64,000 nt of DNA from CAIXZV01 sp963697365 (GCA_963697365.1 CAVONT010000009.1:62001-126000); one strand, 5' to 3'; counted from the stretch's first letter, positions 20,300-29,577 are shown. The notes: a model not told the origin generated them from the sequence alone. Made by a program: numbers and translations.

Positions 20300-21739
20300 A
20301 TGCAGGACACGCCCGGCGCCCCGGGTCCGGCGACCGGCTCCCCGAGCCGCGCGTCCGGCTCCCCGGGTCAGACACCCGCCGCCGACCGGACCTACGCGGA
20401 GGCGCTCGCCGCCATCGAGGCTCGCGGACGGTACGGGATCCGCCTCGGTCTCGGGCGGGTCACCGCCCTGCTGCGCGCGATGGGCGATCCCCAGCGCGAC
20501 GTCCGGGGCGCGCTGGTCGCGGGCACCAACGGCAAGGGCAGCGTCATCGCGCTGGCCGGCTCCGCACTCCGAGCCGCTGGCTACCGGGTCGGCGAGACGC
20601 CGAAGCCGCACCTCGTGACGTATCGAGAGCGGATCGTGGTGGACGGCCACCCCATCGATGCCGCCACCTTCGCCCGGCTCGTCGACGAGACGATCCCCGC
20701 TGCCGACCGGATCGCCCGCCGCCTCGGCCCGCCCACCGAGTTCGAGCTGCTCACCGCGGTCATGTTCCGCCACTTCGCGGAGGCGGACCTGGACCTCGCA
20801 CTCGTGGAGGTGGGTCTTGGCGGCCGCCTCGACGCCACGAACGCCTGGGACGGCGGCGTGGCCGTGCTGACCAACGTCGGTCTCGACCACATGGACCGCC
20901 TCGGGCCGACGATCGCCGCGATCGCCCGTGAGAAGGCCGCCATCGTCAAGCGGGGCGACGTGGCGGTCACCGGCACGCACGGCGAGGCTCTCGCGATCCT
21001 GCGCCGCCGGTGCGCCCGCCTCGGAGTCCCGCTCACGGTGGCCCCGCCGCCGCCCATCCTCGGCTGGACCAGGGATGCGCTCACGGTGGACCTGGCGGGC
21101 CTCGGGCCGACGGGGATCGGGCTGCGCGGACGCCACCAGGCGGCCAACGCGGCCGTCGCCGACGCCCTGCTGGACGGGCTGGCGGCCGCGGGGATCGCGA
21201 CGGTGCCGGTCGAGGCCCGCCGCCGCGGCTACGCGACCGCGACGTGGGCGGGACGCCTGGAGCTCGTGACCGGACCTGGAGGACGAGAGGTGCTGCTCGA
21301 CGGCGCCCACAATCCCGATGGCGCGGCCGCGCTCGCGACCGCGTTGGACGATCTGCGGCCGCACCTGGCGGGGGGTCGCGAGACACCACCGGCGCCGCTG
21401 ACGCTCGTCTGGGCGGCGATGGCGGACAAGGACGTCGATGGGGTACTGCGGGCCGCGGCGGCCTCGCCGGTGATCGCCGGTGCCCGGATCGTCTGCACGG
21501 CCCCCGATCTCCCCCGGGCACTGGCTCCTGCGGCCCTCGCCGAGCGGTGGCGCACGGTCCTGCCGTCGGCCCGGGTCGAGACCGCGCCGACGCCCGAGGC
21601 AGCCGTCGAGCAGGCGCTCCGCAGCACGGGAGCACACGCGCGCGGCCCGGTGGTCGTGGCGGGCTCGTTGTACCTGGTGGGCGCCGCCCGCGCGATGCTG
21701 GTCGATGACCCTGACCTGCGTGATCCCGTGGCAGGATGA
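20300..21739 (+). CDS. folC: folylpolyglutamate/dihydrofolate synthase
   Basis: This Mur-ligase-family enzyme adds glutamate to dihydropteroate and folates. The 479 aa protein has the ATP loop VAGTNGKGSV, TPKPHLVTYRERI (family SPHL), VEVGLGGRLDATN, TNVGLDHMDRLG, EKAAIVK, LRGRHQAANAAVA and the C-terminal DGAHNPDG. A 25-residue Pro/Ser/Gly leader precedes the fold. The stop overlaps the folP start (ATGA), so translation is coupled. It is first in the folC-folP-folB cluster. Confidence 0.96.
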   Translation: MQDTPGAPGPATGSPSRASGSPGQTPAADRTYAEALAAIEARGRYGIRLGLGRVTALLRAMGDPQRDVRGALVAGTNGKGSVIALAGSALRAAGYRVGETPKPHLVTYRERIVVDGHPIDAATFARLVDETIPAADRIARRLGPPTEFELLTAVMFRHFAEADLDLALVEVGLGGRLDATNAWDGGVAVLTNVGLDHMDRLGPTIAAIAREKAAIVKRGDVAVTGTHGEALAILRRRCARLGVPLTVAPPPPILGWTRDALTVDLAGLGPTGIGLRGRHQAANAAVADALLDGLAAAGIATVPVEARRRGYATATWAGRLELVTGPGGREVLLDGAHNPDGAAALATALDDLRPHLAGGRETPPAPLTLVWAAMADKDVDGVLRAAAASPVIAGARIVCTAPDLPRALAPAALAERWRTVLPSARVETAPTPEAAVEQALRSTGAHARGPVVVAGSLYLVGAARAMLVDDPDLRDPVAG

Positions 21740-22761
21740 ACGGCATGCACGAGCGCGACATCCCCGGGGATCGCAACGTCGTCCCAGGGCGTCCCGAGCA
21801 TGGAGGGGGTGCCTCCACGCCGTCGTTCGGCCTGCCTGCCGAGGCCGGGTCGGGCGTGATGGCTGCACCTGGGCCCGTCCAGGCCGGCCCGCTCCATCTC
21901 GCCTGGGGCACGCGGACCTATGTCATGGGCGTGCTCAACGTCACGCCCGACTCCTTCTCGGGCGACGGCCTTATGGCGGCCGCCGACCCGGTGGCGGCCG
22001 CCGACCCTGTGGCGGCGGCCGACCCTGTGGCGGCTGCCCTCGCGCAGGCCCGCCGGATGGTCGAGGACGGCGCGGACATCCTCGACATCGGCGGCGCATC
22101 GACGCGCCCCGGTCATGCGCCCGTCGGCGCGCGCGACGAGACAGCCCGCGTCGTGCCGGTCATCCGGGCAATCCGCGAGGCGCTCCCGGGCACCGCGATC
22201 TCCTGTGACACCACCAGCACCGTTGTCGCCGCGGCCGCGCTCGACGCCGGCGCCCATCTGCTCAACGACATCTGGGGCGTGTCCGAGGATCCGGCGATGG
22301 TCCGCCTCGCCGCCGAGCGTGGCGTGCCCATCGTGCTCATGCACAACCGCGCGGAAGCCCGGTATCGCAGCGTCGTCGCCGAGGTGATCGGGGACCTTGC
22401 CCGCGCGCTCGACCGGGCGCTGGACGCGGGCGTCCCGTGGGACAACCTCGTCATCGACCCCGGCTTCGGCTTCGGCAAGACGCCCGACCACAACCTCGCG
22501 GTCCTCGAGCACCTGGACACCCTGCGCGTGCTGGGTCGCCCGATCCTGCTGGGCACGTCGCGCAAGTCGACCCTTGGCAAGCTCCTCGACCTGCCGGCCG
22601 ACCAGCGGGTCGAGGCCACCACGGCCACCACGGCCCTGGGGATCGCCGCGGGCGTGGACATCGTCCGCGTCCACGACGTGCGCGAGAACGTCCGCACGGC
22701 GCGCGTCGCGGATGCGATCCTGCGCGGGTGGCGCCCGGACGGGTGGCCGACAGGCAGGTAG
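21736..22761 (+). CDS. folP: dihydropteroate synthase with repeat-expanded loop
   Basis: It condenses 6-hydroxymethyl-7,8-dihydropterin pyrophosphate with p-aminobenzoate. The core motifs are MGVLNVTPDSFSGDG, DILDIGGASTRPGH, AISCDTTSTVVAAAA, LLNDIWG, PIVLMHNR, IDPGFGFGKT and GRPILLGTSRKSTLG, and the protein ends near RVHDVREN. An N-terminal extension of about 50 residues is disordered-looking. Directly after DSFSGDGL the loop contains three and a half copies of the hexapeptide AAADPV, encoded by an 18 bp tandem repeat. The length is 341 aa against about 280 in most bacteria. Confidence 0.95.
   Translation: MNGMHERDIPGDRNVVPGRPEHGGGASTPSFGLPAEAGSGVMAAPGPVQAGPLHLAWGTRTYVMGVLNVTPDSFSGDGLMAAADPVAAADPVAAADPVAAALAQARRMVEDGADILDIGGASTRPGHAPVGARDETARVVPVIRAIREALPGTAISCDTTSTVVAAAALDAGAHLLNDIWGVSEDPAMVRLAAERGVPIVLMHNRAEARYRSVVAEVIGDLARALDRALDAGVPWDNLVIDPGFGFGKTPDHNLAVLEHLDTLRVLGRPILLGTSRKSTLGKLLDLPADQRVEATTATTALGIAAGVDIVRVHDVRENVRTARVADAILRGWRPDGWPTGR
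21976..22038 (+). repeat. 18 bp in-frame tandem repeat inside folP
   Basis: Units at 21976-21993, 21994-22011 and 22012-22029, plus half a unit to 22038, each GCGGCNGCCGACCCNGTG. Each unit adds the residues AAADPV to the flexible loop after the DSFSGDG motif. The units differ only at third codon positions. Confidence 0.9.
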
Positions 22762-22763
22762 AC

Positions 22764-23129
22764 GTGAGCGACCGCATCTTCCTCGAGGGCATGGTCTTCT
22801 CGGGCACGCATGGCGTGTACGAGGAGGAGCAGCAGAACCCGCAGCCGTTCGAGGTCGACGTGGAGCTGAGGCTGAACCTCCAGCCCGCCGGCCTCACCGA
22901 CGACCTCGAGCGAACCATCGACTATTCGCGCGTCTTCGAGACCTGCCGCGAGATCGTCGAGACCACGCGTTTCAACCTCATCGAGGCGCTCGCCGAGGCG
23001 ATCGCGCACGAGCTCCTGGCCAACTACCCGGCCGACGAGGTCGCGATCCGGATCACGAAGCCAGAGGTCAGGTTGGGCGGCACGTTCCGCTCGGCCGGGA
23101 TCTCGGTGCGCCGCCGCCGCACCTCCTGA
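22764..23129 (+). CDS. folB: dihydroneopterin aldolase
   Basis: A 121 aa member of the FolB family that splits dihydroneopterin to hydroxymethyl-dihydropterin and glycolaldehyde. It has GMVFSGTHGVYEEEQQNPQP (catalytic/pterin region), DDLERTIDYSRVFE, FNLIEALAEAIAHELL and VRITKP-like IRITKPEVRLGG near the end. GTG start at 22764, 2 bp after the folP stop. With folC and folP it gives three consecutive folate steps; folK and folE are not in the window. Confidence 0.94.
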   Translation: MSDRIFLEGMVFSGTHGVYEEEQQNPQPFEVDVELRLNLQPAGLTDDLERTIDYSRVFETCREIVETTRFNLIEALAEAIAHELLANYPADEVAIRITKPEVRLGGTFRSAGISVRRRRTS

Positions 23130-23170
23130 CCGCGCACGGAGACCGGTCACGCCGGCGCACGAGACGGAAA

Positions 23171-23203
23171 CGCGCCGCCCCGGGGCCCATCCGGAGCGGC
23201 GCG
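23171..23203. terminator. GC-rich hairpin between convergent folB and htrA genes
   Basis: Arms CGCGCCGC (23171-23178) and GCGGCGCG (23196-23203) with a 17 bp loop that has its own GGGGCCC centre. There is no T-tract, so intrinsic termination is possible but not proven. The convergent position fits a bidirectional terminator. Confidence 0.5.
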
Positions 23204-23247
23204 CTGGGAGTGATGGCGGCACGGACAACCCGCACCGTCATCGTTGC

Positions 23248-24726
23248 TCACGTGTTCGCGGGGCGCGTGCCAAGCGTGAGGGTCAGCTGGACGGGCTCGC
23301 CGTTGCGAAGCACGTCAAGGGTCACGGAGTCACCGGGCGCGAACTGGACGAGGACCGCGTCCAGGGGGTGGAGCTGGTCGAGCTTCTGACCGTTGATGGC
23401 CGTCACGATGTCGTTGTCCAGCACGCCGGCCGTCTCCGCCGGGCTGCCCGCCTGGATCGCCGTGCCGGTCCCCTCCTGGTTGGTGACCAGGGCGCCCTCG
23501 GCCACTGGCAGGCCGAGGTCCTTCTGGAGCTGCAGGTCGAGCGTCAGGAAGCGGATGCCGATCCACGGCCGGCTGAGGGCCACGCCGGCGAGGGCCTGGT
23601 CCATGATCGGCCGCGCGATGTCGATCGGGATGGCGAAGCCGATGCCGCTGGAGTCGTTGGCGACCGCCGTGTTGATGCCGACGACGGCGCCGGTGGCGTC
23701 GGTCAGCGGGCCCCCGGAGTTGCCGAGGTTGATGGCGGCGTCGGTCTGGATGAGGTTGGTGATCCGCGACCGCCCGCTGTTCACGAGGATGTCCCGGCCC
23801 CTGCCGGACACGATGCCGCTCGTGACGGAGAAGCTGTAGGTGCCCAGCGGGCTGCCGATGGCGATGACGAGCTGGCCGGTCTTGAGGCCGTCGGAACGGC
23901 CGAGGCTCGCGACCGGGAGGCCTGTCGCCTCGACCTTGACGATGGCGAGGTCCGTCAGGGTGTCCGTGCCGTACACCTTGCCGTCGAAGCTCCGGCCGTC
24001 CGGGAGCTCGACCCTGAGGGATTGGGCACCTTCGACGACGTGGCGGTTGGTGACGATCCAGCCGCTGGCGTCGTAGATGACGCCGGAGCCGACGCCCTCG
24101 GAGGAATTGGTGCCGAACGGGTCGGTGCTCTGGGCCTCGGTGGTGATCTTCACGACCGCGGGACTCGTCCTGGCGGCGGCGTCGATCACGGCGGATGACT
24201 CGTTGATGGTCACCGGGATGAGCGCGCCGGCTGCCTGGCCGGAGCCTGCGGAAACGACCGTGGCGGGCTGCTCGAAGGCACCCGCGCGCTCGAGGGCGAC
24301 CACGGTGCCGGCCGAGGCGACGAACGCGGACAGCAGCGACACCGCCACGATGGTGCCGATCCCCGGCCCGCGTCGGGCCGTCACAGGCGCCGGGGCCACG
24401 GCAGCCGCCGCCGGCTCTGGGGCGGCGTACGACGCCCGGTCCCCGGGATCGTGGCCCGCGGATGAAGGGTCGGTCGTGGGCCCGCCGGCGGGCGAGGGCG
24501 CGAACCAGCGGTCAGCGGATCCGCCCGCCGGACCATCCGTCGCGTCGGAGCCGGGCTGGGCCCAGGCCCAACGGGTGTCCGGACGAGGATCCGGCGTGGG
24601 TGCGTAGCGAGGAACCTCGACCGCCTGGGTCTCGTCGAGCGGATCGGAGAGCGGGAGGTCGGCGTGTGCTGGCTCGGGCTCCGGGCGCGGTGCGGGCGTG
24701 GACCCGGGCAGGGTGTCGTCGGTCAT
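23248..24726 (-). CDS. membrane-anchored HtrA/DegP-type serine protease with PDZ domain
   Basis: A 492 aa protein. Residues 1-120 are a cytoplasmic Pro/Asp-rich region, with one membrane span at about 122-145. The trypsin-like domain has His230 (VTNRHVVEG), Asp260 (TLTDLAIVK) and Ser338 (LGNSGGPL). A PDZ domain occupies about 395-490 with WIGIRF and GVLDNDIVTAINGQKLDQLH. It would degrade or refold exported proteins. The ATG overlaps the stop of the histidine kinase gene (ATGA), so kinase and protease are co-translated; envelope-stress control by this two-component pair is the likely logic. Confidence 0.94.
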   Translation of the reverse strand: MTDDTLPGSTPAPRPEPEPAHADLPLSDPLDETQAVEVPRYAPTPDPRPDTRWAWAQPGSDATDGPAGGSADRWFAPSPAGGPTTDPSSAGHDPGDRASYAAPEPAAAAVAPAPVTARRGPGIGTIVAVSLLSAFVASAGTVVALERAGAFEQPATVVSAGSGQAAGALIPVTINESSAVIDAAARTSPAVVKITTEAQSTDPFGTNSSEGVGSGVIYDASGWIVTNRHVVEGAQSLRVELPDGRSFDGKVYGTDTLTDLAIVKVEATGLPVASLGRSDGLKTGQLVIAIGSPLGTYSFSVTSGIVSGRGRDILVNSGRSRITNLIQTDAAINLGNSGGPLTDATGAVVGINTAVANDSSGIGFAIPIDIARPIMDQALAGVALSRPWIGIRFLTLDLQLQKDLGLPVAEGALVTNQEGTGTAIQAGSPAETAGVLDNDIVTAINGQKLDQLHPLDAVLVQFAPGDSVTLDVLRNGEPVQLTLTLGTRPANT

Positions 24727-26513
24727 CGGGTGACTTGGCTCTCCGGTGCGATGGGGGTGCCCGGCGGATCCGGCACGACTGCTTGGATCAAGCGTGCAGC
24801 ATCGGTGTTCAAGGGCGGCGTGGCAGTCGGTGAAGAAACCTCCACAATCGTCTCGGATGGCGTGGTGGCAGGCCACGCGGGCTGCTCGTCGGGCTCAGGC
24901 GTGGTGACCTCCACGACGTCGCGCGGGTCCCTCGGCAGGGTCACGACGAAGCGGGTGCCCCGGCCGACGGCGCTCTCCACGGCGATGGTGCCGTGGTGCA
25001 TGTCGACGATGGATTTCACGATCGAGAGGCCCAGCCCGGAGCCCGACCCGCGGGCCTCGTTCGACTGGCTGCCGCGGTAGAAGCGGTCGAACACGAGCGG
25101 CAGCTCGGCTGGCTTGATGCCGATGCCCGAGTCCACGACCTCGATCCGGGCGCCCCCGTTGACGTCCGCGCGCGCGGACACGCGTACCTCGCCGCCGCGC
25201 GGGGTGAACTTGATCGCGTTGCCCACGAGGTTGGTGACGACCTGGCCGACGCGGGGCGGGTCGTGGTGGAAGCGCAAGGGGCGGTCGGGCAGGATCGTGA
25301 TGAGCCGGACCCCGCGCTTCGCGGCGGCTGCCTGCGCCTGTTCCACCGCGGACTCGATGGTGCCGCGCAGGTCCTCGGGGCGTAGCTCGAGGAGCACGAG
25401 CCCCGAATCGAGTTTCGAGAGCTCCAGCAGGTTCTGGGCCAGCCAGTCGAGGCGGTCCAGCTGCCCCGCGGACGACTCGAGGAACTCGGCGCGGGCGGCC
25501 GGATCCTCGCCGGCCGGGCCTTGGAGCAGCTCGACGAACGTGCGCATCGCGGCGATCGGCGTGCGAAGCTCATGGCTCACGTCGGCGAGGAAGTCGCGGC
25601 TCCGATCGCGGTCGCGCCGGATGACCTCGACGCTCTCCTCGAGCCGGGACGCCATCACGTTGAACTGGCGCGACACCGACCGGATCTCGAGCGTGCCCGT
25701 GGTGATCTCATCGAGCGCGACGCGCGAGGAGAAGTCGCCGCCTGCGAGGCGCCGGGTCGCGGCCGTGAGGCGGGTGAGCGGCGTCGCGAAGCGGTGGGCG
25801 AGGAACGAGGCCACGAGCACCGCAAGGATCAGGGCGAGCGCGGCCATGATCAGGAGCAGGCCGTTGATCGCCCCGATCGTGGTCGCCCGCGTGGTGTACG
25901 GGTCGGACAGGGTGACCACCAGGCCCCAGTCCTGGCGATCGTGCAGGCGCGCCTGCTGCGCGGACGCGGGAGGGATCGCCTGGTCCACCGCCTGGCCGGC
26001 GTCGGGCTCCATCTGCGTCGCGGCGAGGAAGGTGAGGCGCTTGACCGGATCTGGGACGAGCATGCCATCGGTGTCCATCGTTGCAGGCCCGAACGCGAGC
26101 CTGACCTTCGCCTGGGCGACCTGGTCGGCAACCAGCTGGAGGCTGCCCTCATCGACGAGCATCCGCTCGACATCCGGGTTGAGGGTCCAGCGCCCGTCCT
26201 GCTTGAGGACGACCGCCTTCGGGCCAGCGGCGTCCTCCACCAGCTTGGTCAGGACCGCGATGCTCGCGGACGTGCGGTCGGCCAGCTGGCGTTCCTCCTC
26301 GGCGCGGAAGTAGCCGTCCATGCGGAGGACGATGATCGGCGCCACGAGCAGCAGCGTCAGGGCCACGACGCCCATGAACGCGATCGTGAGGCGTGTCTGG
26401 AACGACTGCGGGACGGGCCCCCGGCGGCCGCCGTCGTCCGGGGCGGGGCGGACGGGCTCCCGGCCCGCCGGCTCCGCCGGGCCCATCTCGTCCGGCGGGC
26501 GGACGGCGCTCAT
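24723..26513 (-). CDS. sensor histidine kinase with extracellular sensor and HAMP
   Basis: A 596 aa kinase. After a Pro-rich N-terminus come a first membrane span (LTIAFMGVVALTLLLVAPII), an extracellular sensor of about 160 residues, a second span (GLLLIMAALALILAVLVASFL), HAMP, and the HisKA motif FLADVSHELRTPIAAM. The ATP-binding domain has the N box (VVTNLVGNAIKFTPRGG), the G1 box (VVDSGIGIKPAEL) and G2 (GSGLGLSIVKSIV). The ATG at 26513 is 1 bp after the regulator stop. The C-terminal tail of about 60 residues is low-complexity. It pairs with the adjacent OmpR-type regulator. Confidence 0.95.
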   Translation of the reverse strand: MSAVRPPDEMGPAEPAGREPVRPAPDDGGRRGPVPQSFQTRLTIAFMGVVALTLLLVAPIIVLRMDGYFRAEEERQLADRTSASIAVLTKLVEDAAGPKAVVLKQDGRWTLNPDVERMLVDEGSLQLVADQVAQAKVRLAFGPATMDTDGMLVPDPVKRLTFLAATQMEPDAGQAVDQAIPPASAQQARLHDRQDWGLVVTLSDPYTTRATTIGAINGLLLIMAALALILAVLVASFLAHRFATPLTRLTAATRRLAGGDFSSRVALDEITTGTLEIRSVSRQFNVMASRLEESVEVIRRDRDRSRDFLADVSHELRTPIAAMRTFVELLQGPAGEDPAARAEFLESSAGQLDRLDWLAQNLLELSKLDSGLVLLELRPEDLRGTIESAVEQAQAAAAKRGVRLITILPDRPLRFHHDPPRVGQVVTNLVGNAIKFTPRGGEVRVSARADVNGGARIEVVDSGIGIKPAELPLVFDRFYRGSQSNEARGSGSGLGLSIVKSIVDMHHGTIAVESAVGRGTRFVVTLPRDPRDVVEVTTPEPDEQPAWPATTPSETIVEVSSPTATPPLNTDAARLIQAVVPDPPGTPIAPESQVTR

Positions 26514-26514
26514 C

Positions 26515-27213
26515 TCAGCGCTCGGCGAACTGGTAGCCGGCACCCCGGACGGTGAGGACGAACTGGGGCGCGGACGGATCGTCCTCGATCTTCTCGCGCA
26601 GGTGGCTGACGTGGACGTTGATCGTCTTCTCGTCCTGGTCGAGCGCCTCGTAGTCGCGCAGCAGCTCCAGGAGCTCCCGGCGGGTGAACACGCGGCCGGG
26701 CCGGCTCGCGAGGTGGCGCAGGATCTCGAACTCCGTCGCGGTCAGCGCGATCCGTCGCTGGCCACGCTGGACCCTCCGTCGCTCGAGGTCGATCAGGAGG
26801 TCCCCGTGGCGGATGACGCGCCCGCCGGCCGCGTTGGCGAGATCGCCGTAGGCTCGTCGCAGGAGGGCCCGGATGCGGCTGAGGAGCTCGCGCAGGGCGA
26901 AGGGCTTGGTGACGTAGTCGTCGGCGCCCAGCTCCAGGCCGACGACCTTGTCGAATTCGTCGCCGCGGGCGGTGAGGAACAGGACCGGTGACTTCGTGCC
27001 CGCAGCCCGCAGGCGCCGGAGGACCTCGAAGCCGTCCATCTCCGGCAGGCGCACGTCGAGCACGATCAGATCCGGGGCCTGGGAGATCGCGAACTCCAGG
27101 CCCTCCTCGCCCGAGCGCGCGACGGTGACCTCGTACCCCTCCTGCTGGAGGGCGTACTGGATACCTCGCGCGACGGCGAACTCGTCTTCGACGATCAGGA
27201 TGGTGGCTGCCAC
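26515..27213 (-). CDS. OmpR/PhoB-family response regulator
   Basis: A 232 aa regulator. The receiver has ILIVEDEFAVARG, phospho-acceptor Asp53 in LIVLDVRLPEMDGF, Thr in FLTARGDE and Lys in DDYVTKPFAL. The C-terminal winged helix includes LTATEFEILRHLASRPGRVF, then EKTINVHVSHLREKI and VLTVRGAGYQFAE. It is the first gene of the regulator-kinase-HtrA set, with spacings of 1 bp and -4 bp. Start ATG at 27213. Confidence 0.96.
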   Translation of the reverse strand: MAATILIVEDEFAVARGIQYALQQEGYEVTVARSGEEGLEFAISQAPDLIVLDVRLPEMDGFEVLRRLRAAGTKSPVLFLTARGDEFDKVVGLELGADDYVTKPFALRELLSRIRALLRRAYGDLANAAGGRVIRHGDLLIDLERRRVQRGQRRIALTATEFEILRHLASRPGRVFTRRELLELLRDYEALDQDEKTINVHVSHLREKIEDDPSAPQFVLTVRGAGYQFAER

Positions 27214-27405
27214 GGCCCGCCGATCCTACAGCACACCACCTCGACAGGCTGCGCGGACGTTGATCCCGCCCGCGCGCGCGGGCTCCGGCTGGTCCCTGTG
27301 GTAGCCTCGGGCCAACGGACTGGCGGGCGGGAGGCCTGCCGTCAAGGCAGTCGCCGCGCCCGCACCTGCGGGGCTCAGGCCGCCACCACCTCGAGGATTG
27401 AACCC

Positions 27406-28044
27406 ATGCCTGACCGCCCCACTCTTACAGCGACAAGCCGCGAGGTCGTCGGCAAGAAGGTCGCCCAGCTGCGTCGCGCCGGCCTGGTGCCAGGTGTCGT
27501 CTTCGGTCACGGGCGCGAGAGCACCCCGGTGAGCATCGACGCCCACGAGCTGTCGCAGCTGCGCCGCCACACGGGCGCCTCGTCCCTCGTGGACCTCACG
27601 GTCGACGACAAGCGTGCGGTCCCCGTCATCATCCACGGCGTGCAGCTGGATCCCATCTCCCATCGCACCCTCCACGTCGACCTGTTCGCCGTCCGCATGT
27701 CGGAGGAGCTCGTCGTCGACGTCGCCCTCGTCGCCTCCGGCGAGGCGCCGGCCGTTGCCGCGGGCGGCACGCTCGTGCACCAGCTGTCGTCGCTCAAGGT
27801 CAAGGTGCTGCCGGCCAACATGCCCGAGTCGCTCACCTACGACCTGGGGTCCCTCGTGGACTTCGACGCCACGATCACGGTGGCCGACCTGGTCCTGCCC
27901 GACGGGGTTGCGCTCGCCAGCGCCGATCCGAGTGAGGTCGTCGCCCGCGTCCTTCCGCCGCGCGTTGTCGAGGCTGTTGCAGGCGCGACCGACGAGGCCC
28001 TGGGCGCCGAGGAGGCCCCCGCAGCCGACTCCGCCGCGGGCTGA
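27406..28044 (+). CDS. rplY: 50S ribosomal protein L25/general stress protein Ctc
   Basis: A 212 aa protein of the CTC type. The N-terminal L25 domain binds 5S rRNA (ATSREVVGKKVAQLRRAGLVP, GVVFGHG, VIIHGVQLDPISHRTLHVDL). The C-terminal beta domain is TL5/CTC (VVDVALVASGEAPAVAAGG, VKVLPANMPESLTYDL). An acidic Ala/Glu tail ends it. ATG at 27406. It is divergent from the two-component operon across a 192 bp gap. No ribosomal operon is nearby, which is usual for this gene. Confidence 0.94.
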   Translation: MPDRPTLTATSREVVGKKVAQLRRAGLVPGVVFGHGRESTPVSIDAHELSQLRRHTGASSLVDLTVDDKRAVPVIIHGVQLDPISHRTLHVDLFAVRMSEELVVDVALVASGEAPAVAAGGTLVHQLSSLKVKVLPANMPESLTYDLGSLVDFDATITVADLVLPDGVALASADPSEVVARVLPPRVVEAVAGATDEALGAEEAPAADSAAG

Positions 28045-28063
28045 GCACGGGAGAGGCTGCCGA

Positions 28064-28896
28064 TCAGGCTCTCCCCGGTCGCCTGCCTTCGATATACGCG
28101 ACCGGCAGGCGCATCCTGAGGCCATCGGCATCCAGACGGTGCGAGGCGCGCCAGCAGGTCGGCCTCCAGTGCCCGCCTTCGCTCGTCGTCCAGCCCTGCG
28201 AACCGGTCCTCGTCGTCAAAGCATGCGACGAACGCGAGGTAGCCGTCGGGGGTGAACGCGTGGTCGAGTTCGGCCTCGCGTGTCGCCACGTTTGCGAAGC
28301 CGGCCCGGCGGAGCTGGGCGGCGAGCTCCGCGGCGTGCTCGGGCTCGTCGTGGCCGGCAGCAGGATCCTCGGGCTCCAGCCCCGCCGCCTCGAGCGCCTC
28401 GTCGTACACCTCGTCCGCCCCGAACCGCCCGCCCGCAAGCCAGGTCACGTAGGCGAGCGTCCCACCCGGGCGGAGCACGCGACGGGCGTCGCGGAGCGCC
28501 CGGTACCGGGACGGGACGAGCTGGTAGACGAAGGCTGAGACGAGCGATGTCCACCGACCCGTCCGCCAGCGGCAGACGGTCGGCGGTGCCCTGCAGGAGG
28601 TCGATGCGGCCACGCGCCCTGGCGGGCAGCGAGCGCAGGTTCCGCTCCGCGACGGCAAGCATCCCGGCCGACGCGTCCACGCCGGTCACGCGCACATGCG
28701 GCCAGCGCGTCACGACCTCCGCCAGGAGGGCCCCGGTGCCGCAGCCGATGTCGAGCAGCGTGGTGCCGTCGCCGTCGCCGTCGAGGACCGGGGCGATCTC
28801 ATCGAGGAGCGCGAGGGTGGCGGGGCGGTGGACAGGCGCCCACCAGCGGGCGTAGCCCTCCGCGATACGGTCGTACCGGGGCTCCTGGTCCACCAT
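28064..28896 (-). CDS. class I SAM-dependent methyltransferase (two frame shifts)
   Basis: The joined protein (about 277 aa) has the Ubie/Methyltransf_11 pattern: YDRIAEGYARWWAPVHR, motif I TLLDIGCGTGALLAEV, VTGVDASAGMLAVAERN, LPLADGSVDIAVSAFVYQL and VLRPGGTLAYVTWLAGG. Extra bases near 28545 (in SVDI/SAF) and near 28141 (before LDADGLRMRLPV) break it. The start is ATG at 28896; ATG at 28905 also fits. The substrate cannot be told. It faces rplY tail to tail with a 19 bp gap. Confidence 0.85.
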
Positions 28897-29039
28897 GGGG
28901 GCCATCGTGCCATGACATGGCACCCGGCGGGCACCGGCGGCGCGGCAGGATTCATGCCTTTCGGCCCCTCTCGGCTGGTCCCGGTGCGCTGGAACCCACC
29001 ACGTGACCGGTCGATGCTCACTTGTTGGACGAGCAGATT

Positions 29040-29061
29040 CGGCGGTCGACCTTGACCGCCG
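29040..29061. promoter_or_regulatory. inverted repeat upstream of the UspA gene
   Basis: CGGCGGTC (29040-29047) and GACCGCCG (29054-29061) with a 6 bp spacer, 35 bp before the UspA start. It may be an operator or a leader hairpin. There is no further evidence. Confidence 0.4.
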
Positions 29062-29095
29062 GCGCACGGTTCCGGCGCCCGAAAGGAACAGCGTC

Positions 29096-29496
29096 ATGAA
29101 GCGCATCCTCCTCGCCTACGACGGCGACGAGCCCGCGAAGCGGGCGCTCCAGCAGACGATCGAGCTGGCGATGAAGTTCGATGCCCAGGTCGGGGTGATC
29201 AGCGTCGTGCCACGCAAGGGGGGCAACCTCAGGCCCGACCCATGGGACGACCGGATGGTGCACGCCCAGGAGCTGGTCGAGGCCCGCAGCATGCTCCGGG
29301 AGCACGGCATCGAGGTGGAGCTGTACGAGCCCGATGGCGATGTCGCCCGAGCATCGAACGGGTCGCCGACGAGAAGGGCTACGACGTCATCGTGGTCGGC
29401 ACCCGCAACCTCGGGACCATGTCCAAGGTGCTCCACGGCAGCGTGTCGGAGCACGTGGCCACGCATGCCCACACGACGGTGATCGTCGCCCGCTGA
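29096..29496 (+). CDS. universal stress protein (UspA) (one frame shift)
   Basis: About 134 aa with a UspA fold: MKRILLAYDGDEPAKRALQQ at the N-terminus, DAQVGVISVVP and, in the other frame, SIERVADEKGYDVIVVGTRN and the C-terminal SVSEHVATHAHTTVIVAR. The ATP-loop pattern G-2x-G-9x-G(S/T) is partly kept (GTRNLGTMSKVLHGSVS). One base is missing near 29351, at the third position of a codon before ATC. A single UspA domain of normal length. It precedes the malic enzyme by 81 bp. Confidence 0.9.
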
Positions 29497-29577
29497 CGCG
29501 CGGCGGCTTCTCGGCAATCCTCGCGAGCTCGTGGTCCGTCCCGGCGCTGCCGTCTCGCCAACCTGGAGGTCTCTCTC

